The notes: generated by a model from the letters alone, not told the origin. Positions 27,220 to 35,900 are shown, counted from the stretch's first letter. The stretch is DNA of 64,000 nucleotides from Nocardioides sp. S-1144 (GCF_005954645.2 NZ_CP040695.2:1674001-1738000), one strand, 5' to 3'. Translations and numbers: made by a program.

Positions 27220-27987
27220 CTACTCGCCCCAGCCCATCGGGAACACCTCGAAGGGTGCCCCGAAGCCCACACCGAGCCGCTGCCCGGTCTGGCGGCCCAT
27301 GCCCTCGAGGAACTCGCGGGCGTCGAAGTGCTCCCACCCGAGGCCCTCGATGTAGGCGCCGTGGGCCTCGAGCGAGGCCACCCCGGCGTCGAAGGTGTCG
27401 GTGGTGTCGACGCCGTGCGTCGACTGCGGCGAGCCGAACGCCCACACCTCGCGGACGCCGCCCCACGGCTCCAACCCGGTGGCCCCCGCCTGGTCGCCGA
27501 CCTGGTCGCCGAGCTGGTCGGCGAAGACCCAGCGGTTGCCGGCGTCGCGCACGGCGTCGAGGACGGCGCGGCCCACGGCGATGTGGTCGGCCTGGTTGAG
27601 GTTGCGCCCGCCCCAGGTGTCGCGGAAGTTGCCCGTGACCACCACGTCGGGCCGGAACGCCCGCACGGACCGCGCGATCGCGGCCCGCAGCGCGACGCCG
27701 TACTCGAGGACGCCGTCGGGCAGCCCGAGGAACTCGACGTGGTCGACCCCGACGATGCGGGCGGACTCCACCTGCTCGGCCTCCCGCACCGCGCGGCACT
27801 CCTGCGGCGCGAGCGCGTCGATGCCGGCCTCGCCGCTGGTGACCATGCAGTACCCGACGCTCTTGCCCTGCCCGGTCCAGCGGGCGACCGCCGCGGCGGC
27901 GCCGAACTCCATGTCGTCGGGGTGGGCGACGACGCACAGCGCCCGCTCCCAGGTCTCGTCCAGCGGCTCGAGCGGCTCGGGGTCCAT
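27220..27987 (-). CDS. PIG-L-family (LmbE-like) deacetylase
   Basis: 255 residues. The zinc/catalytic motif AHPDDMEFG is at 21-29, with downstream histidine motif NQADHIAVGRAVLDAV. The family deacetylates N-acetyl sugars, for example MshB in mycothiol synthesis and Mca in mycothiol-conjugate detoxification. The sequence does not decide between these and other deacetylases. It has CATCCT seven bases before the ATG. It is divergent from the LCP gene. Confidence 0.9.
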   Translation of the reverse strand: MDPEPLEPLDETWERALCVVAHPDDMEFGAAAAVARWTGQGKSVGYCMVTSGEAGIDALAPQECRAVREAEQVESARIVGVDHVEFLGLPDGVLEYGVALRAAIARSVRAFRPDVVVTGNFRDTWGGRNLNQADHIAVGRAVLDAVRDAGNRWVFADQLGDQVGDQAGATGLEPWGGVREVWAFGSPQSTHGVDTTDTFDAGVASLEAHGAYIEGLGWEHFDAREFLEGMGRQTGQRLGVGFGAPFEVFPMGWGE

Positions 27988-28081
27988 GCCCGCCAGGATG
28001 ACACCACGCTCAGGGGTGCGGTGTTATTTTCCTCGCGCCGGTCCTCCCGGCACTCCAACCTGCCCCCGGCCCGAGGACGAC

Positions 28082-29638
28082 ATGTCGCACGAGGTGCTCG
28101 ACGAGACGGACCCGCCGAGGCCCGGCGGGAGCCGGCGCGCCCCGCGGTCGTCGCGTCGTCCGGTGCGCACGCGACCCACCGGCGGTGCGCGACGGGCCCG
28201 ACGCGAGCGCCGCCGGGCCGACGGCCTGCCCGGCACCATCGGCCTCACGGCGCTCGGCGCGTTCGTGCCCGGCTCGGGCTACCTGTTCGCGGGGCGCCGC
28301 TTCCTCGGCGTCCTCGTGCTCGGGGTGTGGCTGGCCAGCATCGGCGTCCTGGTCTGGTACTTCGGTCGCGGCGTCTCCGCGGCCCTCGACCTCGCCTTCG
28401 ACCCGACGCTGGTCCGCGTGGCGGCGGCCGCGCTCGGCGCGGTGCTCCTCGTCTGGGCGTTCATCGTCTACACGTCGTACCGGTTGGTGCGTCCCCGGGA
28501 GCGGTCGCGGGCCCACACGGTGATCGGCCACGTCCTGGTCGTGGCGCTGGTCCTCGTGGGCGCGGCCCCCGTGCTGCGCGCCGCGCAGTACGCGCTGGTC
28601 ACCGCCGACGGCGTCGAGGACGTCTTCCCGGACAACGTCCGGAGCGGAACCACGCCCGACAACGTCTCGAAGGACAACCCGTGGGCGGGCCAGGACTACG
28701 TCAACGTGCTGCTCCTGGGCGGCGACGGCGGCGACGACCGCACCGGCGTGCGGACCGACACGGTGATCCTCGTCAGCATCGACACCGCCACCGGCCGGAC
28801 GATCATGTTCAGCCTGCCGCGCAACATGATGTACGCCGAGTTCCCGGAGGACTCCCCGCTCCACGACCTCTACCCCGACGGCTACCAGACCGGCCTCGGT
28901 GACCCCGGCTTCGACATGCTCAACGCGATCTACGGGCAGGTGCCGGCCGCGCACCCCGGCGTCCTCGGCGACAGCGACAACGAGGGTGCCGACGCCCTCA
29001 AGCTGGCCGTCGAGGGCAGCCTCGGGATCCCGGTCAACTACTACCTGATGGTCAACCTCAAGGGCTTCCAGACGATCGTCGACGCCATGGGTGGCATCAC
29101 CGTCAACATCAACGAGCCGGTCGCGATCAACGGCAACACCGACGCCGGCATCCCGCCGACCGACTACCTCGACCCCGGGCCCGACCAGCACCTCGACGGC
29201 TTCGACGCGCTCTGGTTCGCGCGCGGCCGGTACGGCTCCGACGACTACGCGCGGATGGACCGCCAGCGCTGCACGATCGACGCCATCATCGAGGCGGCCG
29301 ACCCCACCACGATGCTGACCCGCTACGTCGACATCGTGAACGCCGGCAAGGAGATCGTCCTCACCGACATCCCGCGCAGGATCGCCCCCGACTTCGTCGA
29401 GCTGCTGCTCAAGGTGAAGGAGGGCAAGACCCGCTCGGTCGTCTTCCGGTCCTCCGACCAGTTCAGCTCGGCCGACCCGGACTTCGACTACGTGCGCGAG
29501 ACCGTGGCCAACGCGCTGAACCCGCCGCCGCGGCCCGCCGGCGCCCCCAAGGTCAGGCGCGCGGAGAACCCCGTCGACGTCTGCGCCTACAACCCCGTCT
29601 CCGACGAGGTGCCCGAGGACGCCGCCGCGTCCGACTGA
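28082..29638 (+). CDS. LytR-CpsA-Psr (LCP) family cell-wall glycopolymer ligase
   Basis: 518 residues from the ATG at 28082. A basic cytoplasmic N-terminus precedes several membrane helices at about 55-190. The extracellular LCP domain follows: NVLLLGGDGGDDRTGVRTDT, then SLPRNMMYAEFP and the Arg/Asp-rich GRYGSDDYARMDRQ. LCP enzymes attach teichoic acid, arabinogalactan or capsule precursors to peptidoglycan. Multiple N-terminal helices, rather than the usual single one, are noteworthy and recur in Nocardioides-type LCP proteins. Confidence 0.92.
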   Translation: MSHEVLDETDPPRPGGSRRAPRSSRRPVRTRPTGGARRARRERRRADGLPGTIGLTALGAFVPGSGYLFAGRRFLGVLVLGVWLASIGVLVWYFGRGVSAALDLAFDPTLVRVAAAALGAVLLVWAFIVYTSYRLVRPRERSRAHTVIGHVLVVALVLVGAAPVLRAAQYALVTADGVEDVFPDNVRSGTTPDNVSKDNPWAGQDYVNVLLLGGDGGDDRTGVRTDTVILVSIDTATGRTIMFSLPRNMMYAEFPEDSPLHDLYPDGYQTGLGDPGFDMLNAIYGQVPAAHPGVLGDSDNEGADALKLAVEGSLGIPVNYYLMVNLKGFQTIVDAMGGITVNINEPVAINGNTDAGIPPTDYLDPGPDQHLDGFDALWFARGRYGSDDYARMDRQRCTIDAIIEAADPTTMLTRYVDIVNAGKEIVLTDIPRRIAPDFVELLLKVKEGKTRSVVFRSSDQFSSADPDFDYVRETVANALNPPPRPAGAPKVRRAENPVDVCAYNPVSDEVPEDAAASD

Positions 29639-29759
29639 CCGGCCCCGCGCACCCCTCGACGTCCGTCCCGCCCACGGCGTGCCGCGCGCCGATGATTCCG
29701 CGGCAGCGGTCGGGTCTGGGTGTCGTGGACGAATCTGGATCGAGAAGGACGCGGCGCCC

Positions 29760-30575
29760 GTGCTGACCGAGGTCGCCGACGGGGTGCTGGTGCACCAGAG
29801 CGAGCTGCTGCGCAACAACACCGTCGTGGTCGTCGGTCGCGACGGCGTGCTGCTGGTCGACCCAGGCATCACCAGCGCGGAGATGCGGTGTCTCGCCGAC
29901 GACCTGCGGTCCGCGGGCCTGCGCGTGGTCGCCGGTTTCGCCACCCACCCCGACTGGGACCACGCGCTCTGGCACGAGTCCCTCGGCGACGTGCCCCGTC
30001 ACGGCACGCAGCGCTGTGCGGCCGCCGCGCGGGAGGTGCGGCTCCAGGAGGACTGGGCGGCCCGCGCCGCGGAGGTGCTGCCTCCGGAGGTGGCCGACGA
30101 CGTGCCGCTGCACCTCTACGGCCTGCTCACGGGTCTGCCGCCGGGCTGCACGGAGCTCGCGTGGGACGGCCCCCGGGTGCGCGTCGTCGAGCACCCGGCG
30201 CACTCGCCGGGGCACGCCGCCCTGGTCGTCGAGGACAGCGGCGTGCTCGTCGCCGGCGACATGCTCTCCGACGTGTTCGTCCCGATGCTCGACGACTTCG
30301 GGCCCGCCAACGACCCGGTCGAGGAGTACCTCGTCGGGCTGCGGACGCTGCAGGACGCCGCCGAGCACGTCGACGTCGTCGTGCCCGGCCACGGGTCCGT
30401 CGGTCGGGGACGGGAGGTGCTGGCCCGGGTCGAGCTGGACCGCGCCTACCTCCACGCCCTGCGCGAGGGTCGACCCCCGGACGACCCGCGGATCGGGCCG
30501 GACGCCGAGCCCGGCTGGGCGTGGGTGAGCGACATCCACGCCGGTCAGGCGAGCAGCGTCGCGGCGGCACGATAG
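29760..30575 (+). CDS. metallo-beta-lactamase-fold hydrolase, altered metal motif
   Basis: 271 residues from the GTG at 29760. The MBL fold is clear: VVVVGRDGVLLVDPG, then ATHPDWDHALWH, HSPGHAALVVEDSGVLVAGDML and a C-terminal PGHGSVG. The canonical HxHxDH motif reads H-P-D-W-D-H, with Asp where the second His should be, so the metal site is altered. The remaining ligands (Asp, His, the His of HSPGH and Asp of AGDML) are present. Function unknown. Confidence 0.8.
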   Translation: MLTEVADGVLVHQSELLRNNTVVVVGRDGVLLVDPGITSAEMRCLADDLRSAGLRVVAGFATHPDWDHALWHESLGDVPRHGTQRCAAAAREVRLQEDWAARAAEVLPPEVADDVPLHLYGLLTGLPPGCTELAWDGPRVRVVEHPAHSPGHAALVVEDSGVLVAGDMLSDVFVPMLDDFGPANDPVEEYLVGLRTLQDAAEHVDVVVPGHGSVGRGREVLARVELDRAYLHALREGRPPDDPRIGPDAEPGWAWVSDIHAGQASSVAAAR

Positions 30576-30647
30576 GGTCGGGCGCCTGGGGAGTGCCCTC
30601 GCCAGCGAGCAGGAAGACGCCCCTTGACCTGCGAGGACGCGACCTGC

Positions 30648-30686
30648 GGGGCGGTAGCTCAGTCGGTCAGAGCAGAGGACTCATAA
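30648..30686 (+). pseudogene. 5' half of a CAU tRNA gene, cut in the anticodon loop
   Basis: Acceptor strand GGGGCGG, D-arm TAGCTCAGTCGGTCAGAGC, 5' anticodon stem GAGGA and the full loop CTCATAA. The sequence then departs from a tRNA. It fits the 3' half at 31496 exactly: GAGGA pairs TCCTT, and GGGGCGG pairs CCGCCCT with one G:U. Joined once at CTCATAA, they give a normal cloverleaf. Anticodon CAU means elongator Met or lysidine-type Ile2. Confidence 0.85.
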
Positions 30687-30743
30687 GTTCGGGCTCCGTG
30701 GGTCGAGAACGCGGCACGTTGGTTCCCGACGAGAGGAATCCCC

Positions 30744-30968
30744 GTGTCCGACAAGAGACTGTCCGTGTGGCTCCCCGAGACCACCGAGCTGCTGGACCTC
30801 AAGCCCAGCTCCCGAGCGTCCTACGGCTCGCTCACGCGCTTCCTGGCGAACGGCCGGATGGACGCCAAGATCCGGGCGGCCGTCTCCGAGGTCGTCCTCG
30901 ACGAGCACCTCGACCCGAGGATGCGCGAGCAGGTCGCGCGGAACATGGTCAGGCGCGACGAGCACTGA
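30744..30968 (+). CDS. small island-borne protein of unknown function
   Basis: 74 residues, not recognised. It opens with KRLSVWLPETTELLDLK, which could be a strand followed by a helix. Two charged helices come next (MDAKIRAAVSEVVL, DPRMREQVARNMVRR). GAGGA lies seven bases before the GTG. Its size and charge would suit a DNA-binding accessory factor, but that is only a guess. It ends two bases before the 3' end of the convergent tRNA. Confidence 0.6.
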   Translation: MSDKRLSVWLPETTELLDLKPSSRASYGSLTRFLANGRMDAKIRAAVSEVVLDEHLDPRMREQVARNMVRRDEH

Positions 30969-30969
30969 G

Positions 30970-31042
30970 TGGGCCGGACGGGGCTCGAACCCGTGCGTGG
31001 AACATTATGAGTGTTCTGCTCTACCAGCTGAGCTACCGGCCC
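30970..31042 (-). tRNA. tRNA-CAU (Met elongator or Ile2) carried by the island
   Basis: A complete 73-nt cloverleaf on the minus strand: acceptor GGGCCGG/CCGGCCC, D-arm TAGCTCAGCTGGTAGAGC, stem GAACA/TGTTC, loop CTCATAA and T-arm ACGGG-TTCGAGC-CCCGT. CCA is not encoded. A TAGGCT box lies about 14 bases upstream of its 5' end. The anticodon loop is identical to that of the interrupted tRNA, but the stems differ, so it is not a simple duplicate. Whether it is charged with Met or with Ile after lysidine modification cannot be decided. Confidence 0.92.
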
Positions 31043-31081
31043 GAGGTGCGCCCAAAGCCTAGTGGGCGCTTGAATACGGGA

Positions 31082-31134
31082 GGAGCCCCGCTCGGCCCGA
31101 GGCGATTAGAGCGCTTCGGTACGGGCGGGGCTCC
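31082..31134. other. long hairpin between the island tRNA and the lysine-rich gene
   Basis: 10-bp perfect arms GGAGCCCCGC (31082-31091) and GCGGGGCTCC (31125-31134) around a 33-base loop. It could terminate the minus-strand 40-residue gene that ends at 31176, or be a recombination arm. There is no U-tract. Confidence 0.4.
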
Positions 31135-31175
31135 CTAGGCGCCGCGGCATTCCCCGCCGCCACGGCGTCGTGGTG

Positions 31176-31298
31176 CTACTTCTTCTTGACGGTCTCGGTG
31201 ACGGTCGTCTTCGGGTGGGTCTTCGCCCTCGACGGCTTCACGATCCGGCCGGTCCCCGCGTCGCGGGTGATGGTCCTGGTGCTCGACTTCTTCGCCAT
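31176..31298 (-). CDS. 40-residue lysine-rich small protein
   Basis: A very basic protein opening MAKKSSTRTITRDAGTGRIV and ending TTVTETVKKK. It resembles a widespread class of tiny proteins with the pattern RDxxTGRFV..A...P.TTV.E.V, often mis-annotated as multidrug transporters and of unknown function. AGGAGAG lies directly before the ATG, an excellent ribosome-binding site, so the gene is probably expressed. The upstream part of the same frame (to 31466) is not protein-like. Confidence 0.75.
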   Translation of the reverse strand: MAKKSSTRTITRDAGTGRIVKPSRAKTHPKTTVTETVKKK

Positions 31299-31495
31299 GT
31301 CTCTCCTCCTTCCTTCGGTAAGTGTGACTCCATGTTGACCGAGGGCACCGACAAATCCGTGCCCGACACGCCGGGCGGCGTGTGAGGTCTCAGGGTCGAC
31401 CTGCGCGAGGATGTCCGGTTTGTGCACCGTCAGCGGGGGAGAAACGCGACACGATACGGGGACCAACCATCCACCGTGTCGCTGCGAGCGCGGGC

Positions 31496-31537
31496 CTCAT
31501 AATCCTTGGGTCGTGGGTTCGAGCCCCACCCGCCCTA
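31496..31537 (+). pseudogene. 3' half of the interrupted CAU tRNA gene
   Basis: Loop CTCATAA, 3' anticodon stem TCCTT, variable loop, T-arm GTGGG-TTCGAGC-CCCAC, acceptor CCGCCCT and discriminator A. It completes the half at 30648. No promoter is expected directly upstream, so this half is probably silent unless read through. Confidence 0.85.
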
Positions 31538-31597
31538 CTCCTGCGGCGCAGCGACGACGTGGCGCTCCAGCACCTAGGTCCGGGCCGCGAGGCGGGC

Positions 31598-31987
31598 TCA
31601 GGCGGTGTAGGTCGCCTGGTAGGCCAGCAGCCGGACGCGGCCCTCGGCCATTGCGTCGGCCAGCTCCTCCAGGAGCGGTCGGGCCGGGTCGACGCTGCCG
31701 GTGTCGGCGGCGAGCTCGACGGCCCGGGCGGCCTCGCCTGCCCGCGGGACGCCGAGGTTGAGCGCGCTGCCGGCGATCTTGTGGGCGCGCGCCTTCACCG
31801 TCGCGACGTCCTCGGCCTCCACGGCGTCCCGGATCACGGCGACGGCCTCGGCGGAGTTGACCTGGAAGTTGCCGATCGCCCGGTCGAGGTAGGTCGTGTC
31901 GCCGGGGTCGAGGTCGCGCAGCGAGTCCAGGCGCTCCACGTCCAGGCCGGCCATCGGCGGCGTCGCGGGCAGCAGCTCGTCGCCCAT
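31598..31987 (-). CDS. histidine phosphotransfer (Hpt) domain protein
   Basis: 129 residues. The Hpt motif ARAHKIAGSALNLGV at about 74-88 carries the phospho-accepting histidine in a four-helix bundle. Hpt proteins relay phosphate between response regulators and kinases. The ATG lies one base after the stop of the Ser/Thr kinase gene, so both are in one operon. No hybrid histidine kinase is near, making it an orphan. Confidence 0.88.
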   Translation of the reverse strand: MGDELLPATPPMAGLDVERLDSLRDLDPGDTTYLDRAIGNFQVNSAEAVAVIRDAVEAEDVATVKARAHKIAGSALNLGVPRAGEAARAVELAADTGSVDPARPLLEELADAMAEGRVRLLAYQATYTA

Positions 31988-31988
31988 C

Positions 31989-33461
31989 TCAGGACGCCCC
32001 GTCGATGAGGAGCGCGCCGGTGTCGTCCTGCACGAGCTGGAGCCGCACCTGCTCGGTCTTCGTGCCGGCGCCCCGCAGGTTGTAGGTGTAGGTGTAGGTC
32101 GCGACCAGGGTCTCGGGGTCCGCGCTGAACGCATCGACCCGCGGGTTGGAGACGCTGCCCCAGAAGCTGTCGTACTCCGGGCTCTCGGCCTGGTACTTCG
32201 GTGTGAGCATCTCGAATCCGGCCTCGGGGTCCTTGCTCGCGGTGCGGAGGTAGCCGACCACGAAGGTGCGGATCTCCTCCTCGGAGGGCGCCGTCGACGG
32301 CGACGAGGTCGCGCTCGTCGGCTCCGACGACGGTGCCGTCGAGGGCGGGTCCGACGAGGTGGCCACGCCGGGCGGTGTGGCCTCGTCCTGCGGGTCGTCG
32401 GTCAGGATCAGGGCGCCGATCACACCGACGAGCAGCACGACGAGCGCGGCCACCAGGAGCGGCAGCACCGGACGGCGGCGCCGGGCCGCGCGAGCCGGCG
32501 GCGCGACGCCCCGGTCCGGCGCCGGTGGCTCGACCGGTGCCGGCACCGGCTCGGCCGCCGGCTCGGGTGCGGGGCGCAGGGCACGTGTGCCGCCCACCGG
32601 CGTCGCGCGGTGCAGGGCCGTCACGTCGGGCGTCGCGGGGCCGGGGTCCGGAAGGGGGGAGGCGTCGGGGTCGGAGTGGGCCAGCAGCTCCAGGACGCGC
32701 GCGACGTCCTCCATCGCCCACCGGCGCTGGGGGTCGTGCGCCATCGTCGCGAGCAGCACGGGTGCCATCTCGCCGGGATTCGGCAGCCGCGGCGGCGGCT
32801 CGTTGACGATCTGGTAGAGCGCCCCGAGGACGTTGTCGCCGACGTCGTACGGCGGCGCGCCCGACAGGGCGTGGAACAGCGTGGCGCCGAGCGACCAGAC
32901 GTCGCTGGCGGGGGTCGCCTGCGTGCCCGAGGCCACCTCGGGCGCCAGGTAGGCGGGGGAGCCGGTCACCAGACCGGTCTGGGTCAGCGACGGGTCCGCC
33001 GTCATCCGGGCGATGCCGAAGTCGGACAGCTTCACCTCGCCGTCGGAGCGGACCAGGATGTTCGACGGCTTCACGTCGCGGTGCACGATCTGGCTGGCGT
33101 GCGCCGCTGCCAGCGCGGACGCCGCCTGGCTCAGGATCCGCGCCGCCTCACGCGTCGGCAGCGGTCCGCGCTCGCGGACCAGCTCGGCCAGGGTGCTGCC
33201 CTCGACGTACTCCATGACCAGGTACTGCTGGTCGGCGTCGTGGGCGAGGTCGTAGATCCCGACGATGTTCGGGTGGTTGAGGCTCGCCGCGATGCGGGCC
33301 TCGCGCTCGGCGCGCATCAGGTCGGGGCTCGAGCCGCCCGGCATCACCCCGACGCGCTTGATCGCCACGGGTCGCCCGAGGAGCTCGTCGCGGCCCAGCC
33401 AGACCGCTCCCATGCCGCCGCGACCGATCTCCCGGTCGAGCGAGTACCTGTCGCCGATCAC
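31989..33461 (-). CDS. PknB-like membrane Ser/Thr protein kinase
   Basis: 490 residues from the GTG at 33461, which has AGGAGGAG upstream and begins right at the kinase domain. Seen: glycine loop [16 protein letters not shown] lysine, [10 protein letters not shown] catalytic loop, DFGIAR and APEVAS. The kinase domain ends near residue 260. A Pro/Ala-rich juxtamembrane region precedes one membrane helix at about 330-352. A Ser/Thr/Pro linker then leads to a small extracellular domain ([20 protein letters not shown] to the end). It likely senses an envelope signal; no PASTA repeats are present. Confidence 0.93.
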   Translation of the reverse strand: MIGDRYSLDREIGRGGMGAVWLGRDELLGRPVAIKRVGVMPGGSSPDLMRAEREARIAASLNHPNIVGIYDLAHDADQQYLVMEYVEGSTLAELVRERGPLPTREAARILSQAASALAAAHASQIVHRDVKPSNILVRSDGEVKLSDFGIARMTADPSLTQTGLVTGSPAYLAPEVASGTQATPASDVWSLGATLFHALSGAPPYDVGDNVLGALYQIVNEPPPRLPNPGEMAPVLLATMAHDPQRRWAMEDVARVLELLAHSDPDASPLPDPGPATPDVTALHRATPVGGTRALRPAPEPAAEPVPAPVEPPAPDRGVAPPARAARRRRPVLPLLVAALVVLLVGVIGALILTDDPQDEATPPGVATSSDPPSTAPSSEPTSATSSPSTAPSEEEIRTFVVGYLRTASKDPEAGFEMLTPKYQAESPEYDSFWGSVSNPRVDAFSADPETLVATYTYTYNLRGAGTKTEQVRLQLVQDDTGALLIDGAS

Positions 33462-33583
33462 GTCTCGTCTCTCCTCCTGACGGCAAAACCTACTGTGAGG
33501 AGCCGGATGACCTGGCACGCTCCCTCATGAGGCAGGCTTGTCCCGACTCCTCCGTCCCGCCCGTGAACCCCGGAAGGCCCTCC

Positions 33584-34855
33584 GTGCCCGTCGACCCGAC
33601 ACTCCTCGACGACCTGCAGTGGCGTGGTCTCCTCGCCCACTCGACCGACCCCGACGCGTTGCGTGCGGCCCTCGGCGAGCGGAGCGTCCGGTTCTACGTG
33701 GGCTTCGACCCGACGGCACCCAGCCTGCACATGGGCCACCTCGTGCAGGTGATGACCGCACGCCGCCTGCAGGACGGCGGCCACACGCCGTACCTCCTGG
33801 TCGGGGGCGCCACCGGCATGATCGGCGACCCGCGCGACTCGGGGGAGCGCACGCTCAACACCGCCGACACCGTCGGGGAGTGGACCGCGCGGGTCCGGGG
33901 CCAGCTCGAGCCGTTCCTGTCCTTCGCCGGCGACAACGCCGCCACCATGGTCAACAACCTCGACTGGACCGACGGGCTCTCGGTCATCGACTTCCTCCGC
34001 GACGTCGGCAAGCACTTCCCGGTCAACCGGATGCTGGCGCGCGACACGGTGAAGCGCCGCCTCGAGTCCGGCATCAGCTACACCGAGTTCAGCTACGTGC
34101 TCCTGCAGTCGCTCGACTTCCTCACCCTGCACCGCGAGCACGGCGTCGACCTCCAGTTCGGCGGCTCCGACCAGTGGGGCAACCTGACCGCCGGCGCCGA
34201 GCTGGTCCGCCGCACGACCGGCGACACGGTGCACGCCTTCGCGACGCCGCTGATGACCAAGGCCGACGGCACCAAGTACGGCAAGACCGAGGGGGGCGCG
34301 CTCTGGCTCGACCCCGAGATGCTCTCGCCCTACGCCTTCCACCAGTTCTGGCTGAACGTCGAGGACGAGAAGGTCGGCGAGCTCCTGCGCGTCTTCACCT
34401 TCCTCAGCCGCGAGGAGATCGAGGCACTGGAGTCGCGGCACGCGGAGAAGCCGTTCCTGCGCGAGGCGCAGAAGACGCTCGCGGACGCCGTCACGACCTT
34501 CGTCCACGGAGCGGAGGAGACCGAGCAGGCCAAGGCCGCCGCGGGCGCCCTCTTCGGCGGGGGCGACCTGACCGCGCTGAGCCCCGCGACCCTGGCGGCC
34601 GCGCTCCGCGAGGCGGGGGTCGCCTCGGTCGAGCGGGGTGACGGACTTCCGACGGTGGGGGACCTCTTCGTCTCGACCGGTCTGGTCAAGAGCCGCAGCG
34701 AGGCCCGCCGCACGGTCACCGAGGGCGGTGCCTACCTCAACAACGTCCGGGTCGACGACGCCGAGGCGACCGTCACCGACGCCGACCTGCTCGGCGGGTC
34801 CTGGCTGGTGCTGCGCCGCGGCAAGAAGAAGTTCGCCGGGGTCGAGGTCCGCTGA
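33584..34855 (+). CDS. tyrS: tyrosyl-tRNA synthetase
   Basis: 423 residues from the GTG at 33584 (GGAAGG upstream). A class I synthetase that charges tRNA-Tyr. The HIGH-type motif is HMGH at 49-52, tyrosine-binding YVLLQSLDF and GGSDQWGN are present, and the KMSKS-type loop is [11 protein letters not shown]. The C-terminal S4 RNA-binding domain includes [18 protein letters not shown]. An in-frame codon at 33527 is too far upstream to be needed. Confidence 0.97.
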   Translation: MPVDPTLLDDLQWRGLLAHSTDPDALRAALGERSVRFYVGFDPTAPSLHMGHLVQVMTARRLQDGGHTPYLLVGGATGMIGDPRDSGERTLNTADTVGEWTARVRGQLEPFLSFAGDNAATMVNNLDWTDGLSVIDFLRDVGKHFPVNRMLARDTVKRRLESGISYTEFSYVLLQSLDFLTLHREHGVDLQFGGSDQWGNLTAGAELVRRTTGDTVHAFATPLMTKADGTKYGKTEGGALWLDPEMLSPYAFHQFWLNVEDEKVGELLRVFTFLSREEIEALESRHAEKPFLREAQKTLADAVTTFVHGAEETEQAKAAAGALFGGGDLTALSPATLAAALREAGVASVERGDGLPTVGDLFVSTGLVKSRSEARRTVTEGGAYLNNVRVDDAEATVTDADLLGGSWLVLRRGKKKFAGVEVR

Positions 34856-34859
34856 CGCG

Positions 34860-35900
34860 ATGACCGACGCGCGCTGGGTGTCCGAGCTCGAGGAGCTGGC
34901 CCGCGCGCGTCTGTCGCCGCCGTTGTTCGCCTACCTCGCCCAGGGCGCGCGCGACGGACGCACCGCCTCCCGGGCCGTCGAGGCCTGGCGCGACGTCGTC
35001 CTGCACCCGCACGTGCTGCGCGACGTCACCGAGGTCGACACCTCCGTCGAGCTCCTGGGGCGACGACACCCCACCCCGGTCGGGGTCGCGCCGTCGACGT
35101 TGCAGCGCGTCGTCCACCCCGACGGCGAGCTCGCGATGGCGCGCGCGGTCGCTGCCTCCGACGGCCTCGTGGTCGTCTCGAGCAACGCCGGGACGCCGTT
35201 CGCCGAGATCGGCGCGACCGGCGTCACGTGGTGGGTGCAGTGCTACCTGCCCGAGGACCGCTCCCTCGCCGTCCCGCTGCTGCGCCGGGCGGTCGACGCC
35301 GGAGCCTCGGCCGTCGTGCTGACCGCCGACACCCCGGTCGTCGGCACGAAGTACCCGGGCTCGCCGGAGGCCGACGTGATCTGGGACGTCGTCGACCCCG
35401 CCGTGCTGCGCGTCAACTTCGACCCCGGGTACGAGAGCGCCCCGGGGGCCGGCAAGGCGCGCGACCTCGGCGTCCGCGACATGGAGTGGCTCGGGTCGCT
35501 GATCGGGCTGCCCGTGGTGGTCAAGGGAGTGCTGCGCCCCGACGACGCCGACCGCGTCGTCGAGGCGGGAGCGGCCGCGGTGTGGGTGTCCAACCACGGG
35601 GGCCGCCAGCTCGACCGCGCGCCGGCCACCGCGGCGGTGCTGCCCGCGGTCCGTGCTGTCGTCGCGGGCCGGGCGCAGGTCTACGTCGACGGGGGAGTCC
35701 GCGACGGGCTCGACGTCCTCACCGCACTGGCCCTCGGGGCCGACGCCGTCTTCCTGGGCCGACTGCCCCTCTACGCCCTCGTGGACGGAGAGCCCGGGGT
35801 GCGCCGGATGCTGGCCGAGATGACGGCCCAGACCACCGAGTCGATGCGCCTCGCCGGGGCCCGCGACGTCGGCGACACGCGGGACCTGACCGGCCCCTGA
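34860..35900 (+). CDS. FMN-dependent alpha-hydroxy-acid oxidase/dehydrogenase
   Basis: 346 residues. The FMN-binding, lactate-oxidase/mandelate-dehydrogenase type TIM barrel is clear: GVAPSTLQRVVHPDGE, then VVVKGVLRPDDA, the active-site signature SNHGGRQLD with catalytic His, and VYVDGGVRDGLDVL. It could be lactate 2-monooxygenase or a related 2-hydroxyacid oxidase. The ATG is four bases after the tyrS stop, so it is probably co-transcribed. It is shorter than mycobacterial lactate monooxygenase (~394). Confidence 0.88.
   Translation: MTDARWVSELEELARARLSPPLFAYLAQGARDGRTASRAVEAWRDVVLHPHVLRDVTEVDTSVELLGRRHPTPVGVAPSTLQRVVHPDGELAMARAVAASDGLVVVSSNAGTPFAEIGATGVTWWVQCYLPEDRSLAVPLLRRAVDAGASAVVLTADTPVVGTKYPGSPEADVIWDVVDPAVLRVNFDPGYESAPGAGKARDLGVRDMEWLGSLIGLPVVVKGVLRPDDADRVVEAGAAAVWVSNHGGRQLDRAPATAAVLPAVRAVVAGRAQVYVDGGVRDGLDVLTALALGADAVFLGRLPLYALVDGEPGVRRMLAEMTAQTTESMRLAGARDVGDTRDLTGP

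Larger units (their letters stand above)
30680..31495. mobile_element. 816-bp island inserted in a tRNA anticodon loop
   Basis: The island lies between two direct copies of CTCATAA (30680-30686 and 31496-31502), which is the anticodon loop of the interrupted tRNA. Inside are a 74-residue gene, a complete CAU tRNA on the minus strand (which holds an inverted copy of the 7-mer at 31005-31011), a long hairpin and a 40-residue lysine-rich gene. There are no transposase, integrase or clear terminal inverted repeats. Site-specific recombination in the anticodon loop is the favoured origin. The element would be non-autonomous or a remnant. Confidence 0.7.

Noticed and set aside
30680..31502. Group I intron in the tRNA anticodon loop
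   Set aside because: Bacterial group I introns do occur there, but they do not duplicate the loop, and this insert carries a tRNA and protein genes on both strands. No conserved intron core was seen.
30680..31502. Insertion sequence
   Set aside because: No transposase and no convincing terminal inverted repeats; only the 7-bp direct repeat is shared with IS insertions.
30648..31537. Archaeal-style split tRNA joined in trans
   Set aside because: No leader pairing or bulge-helix-bulge is seen at the ends, and the loop is duplicated rather than divided.
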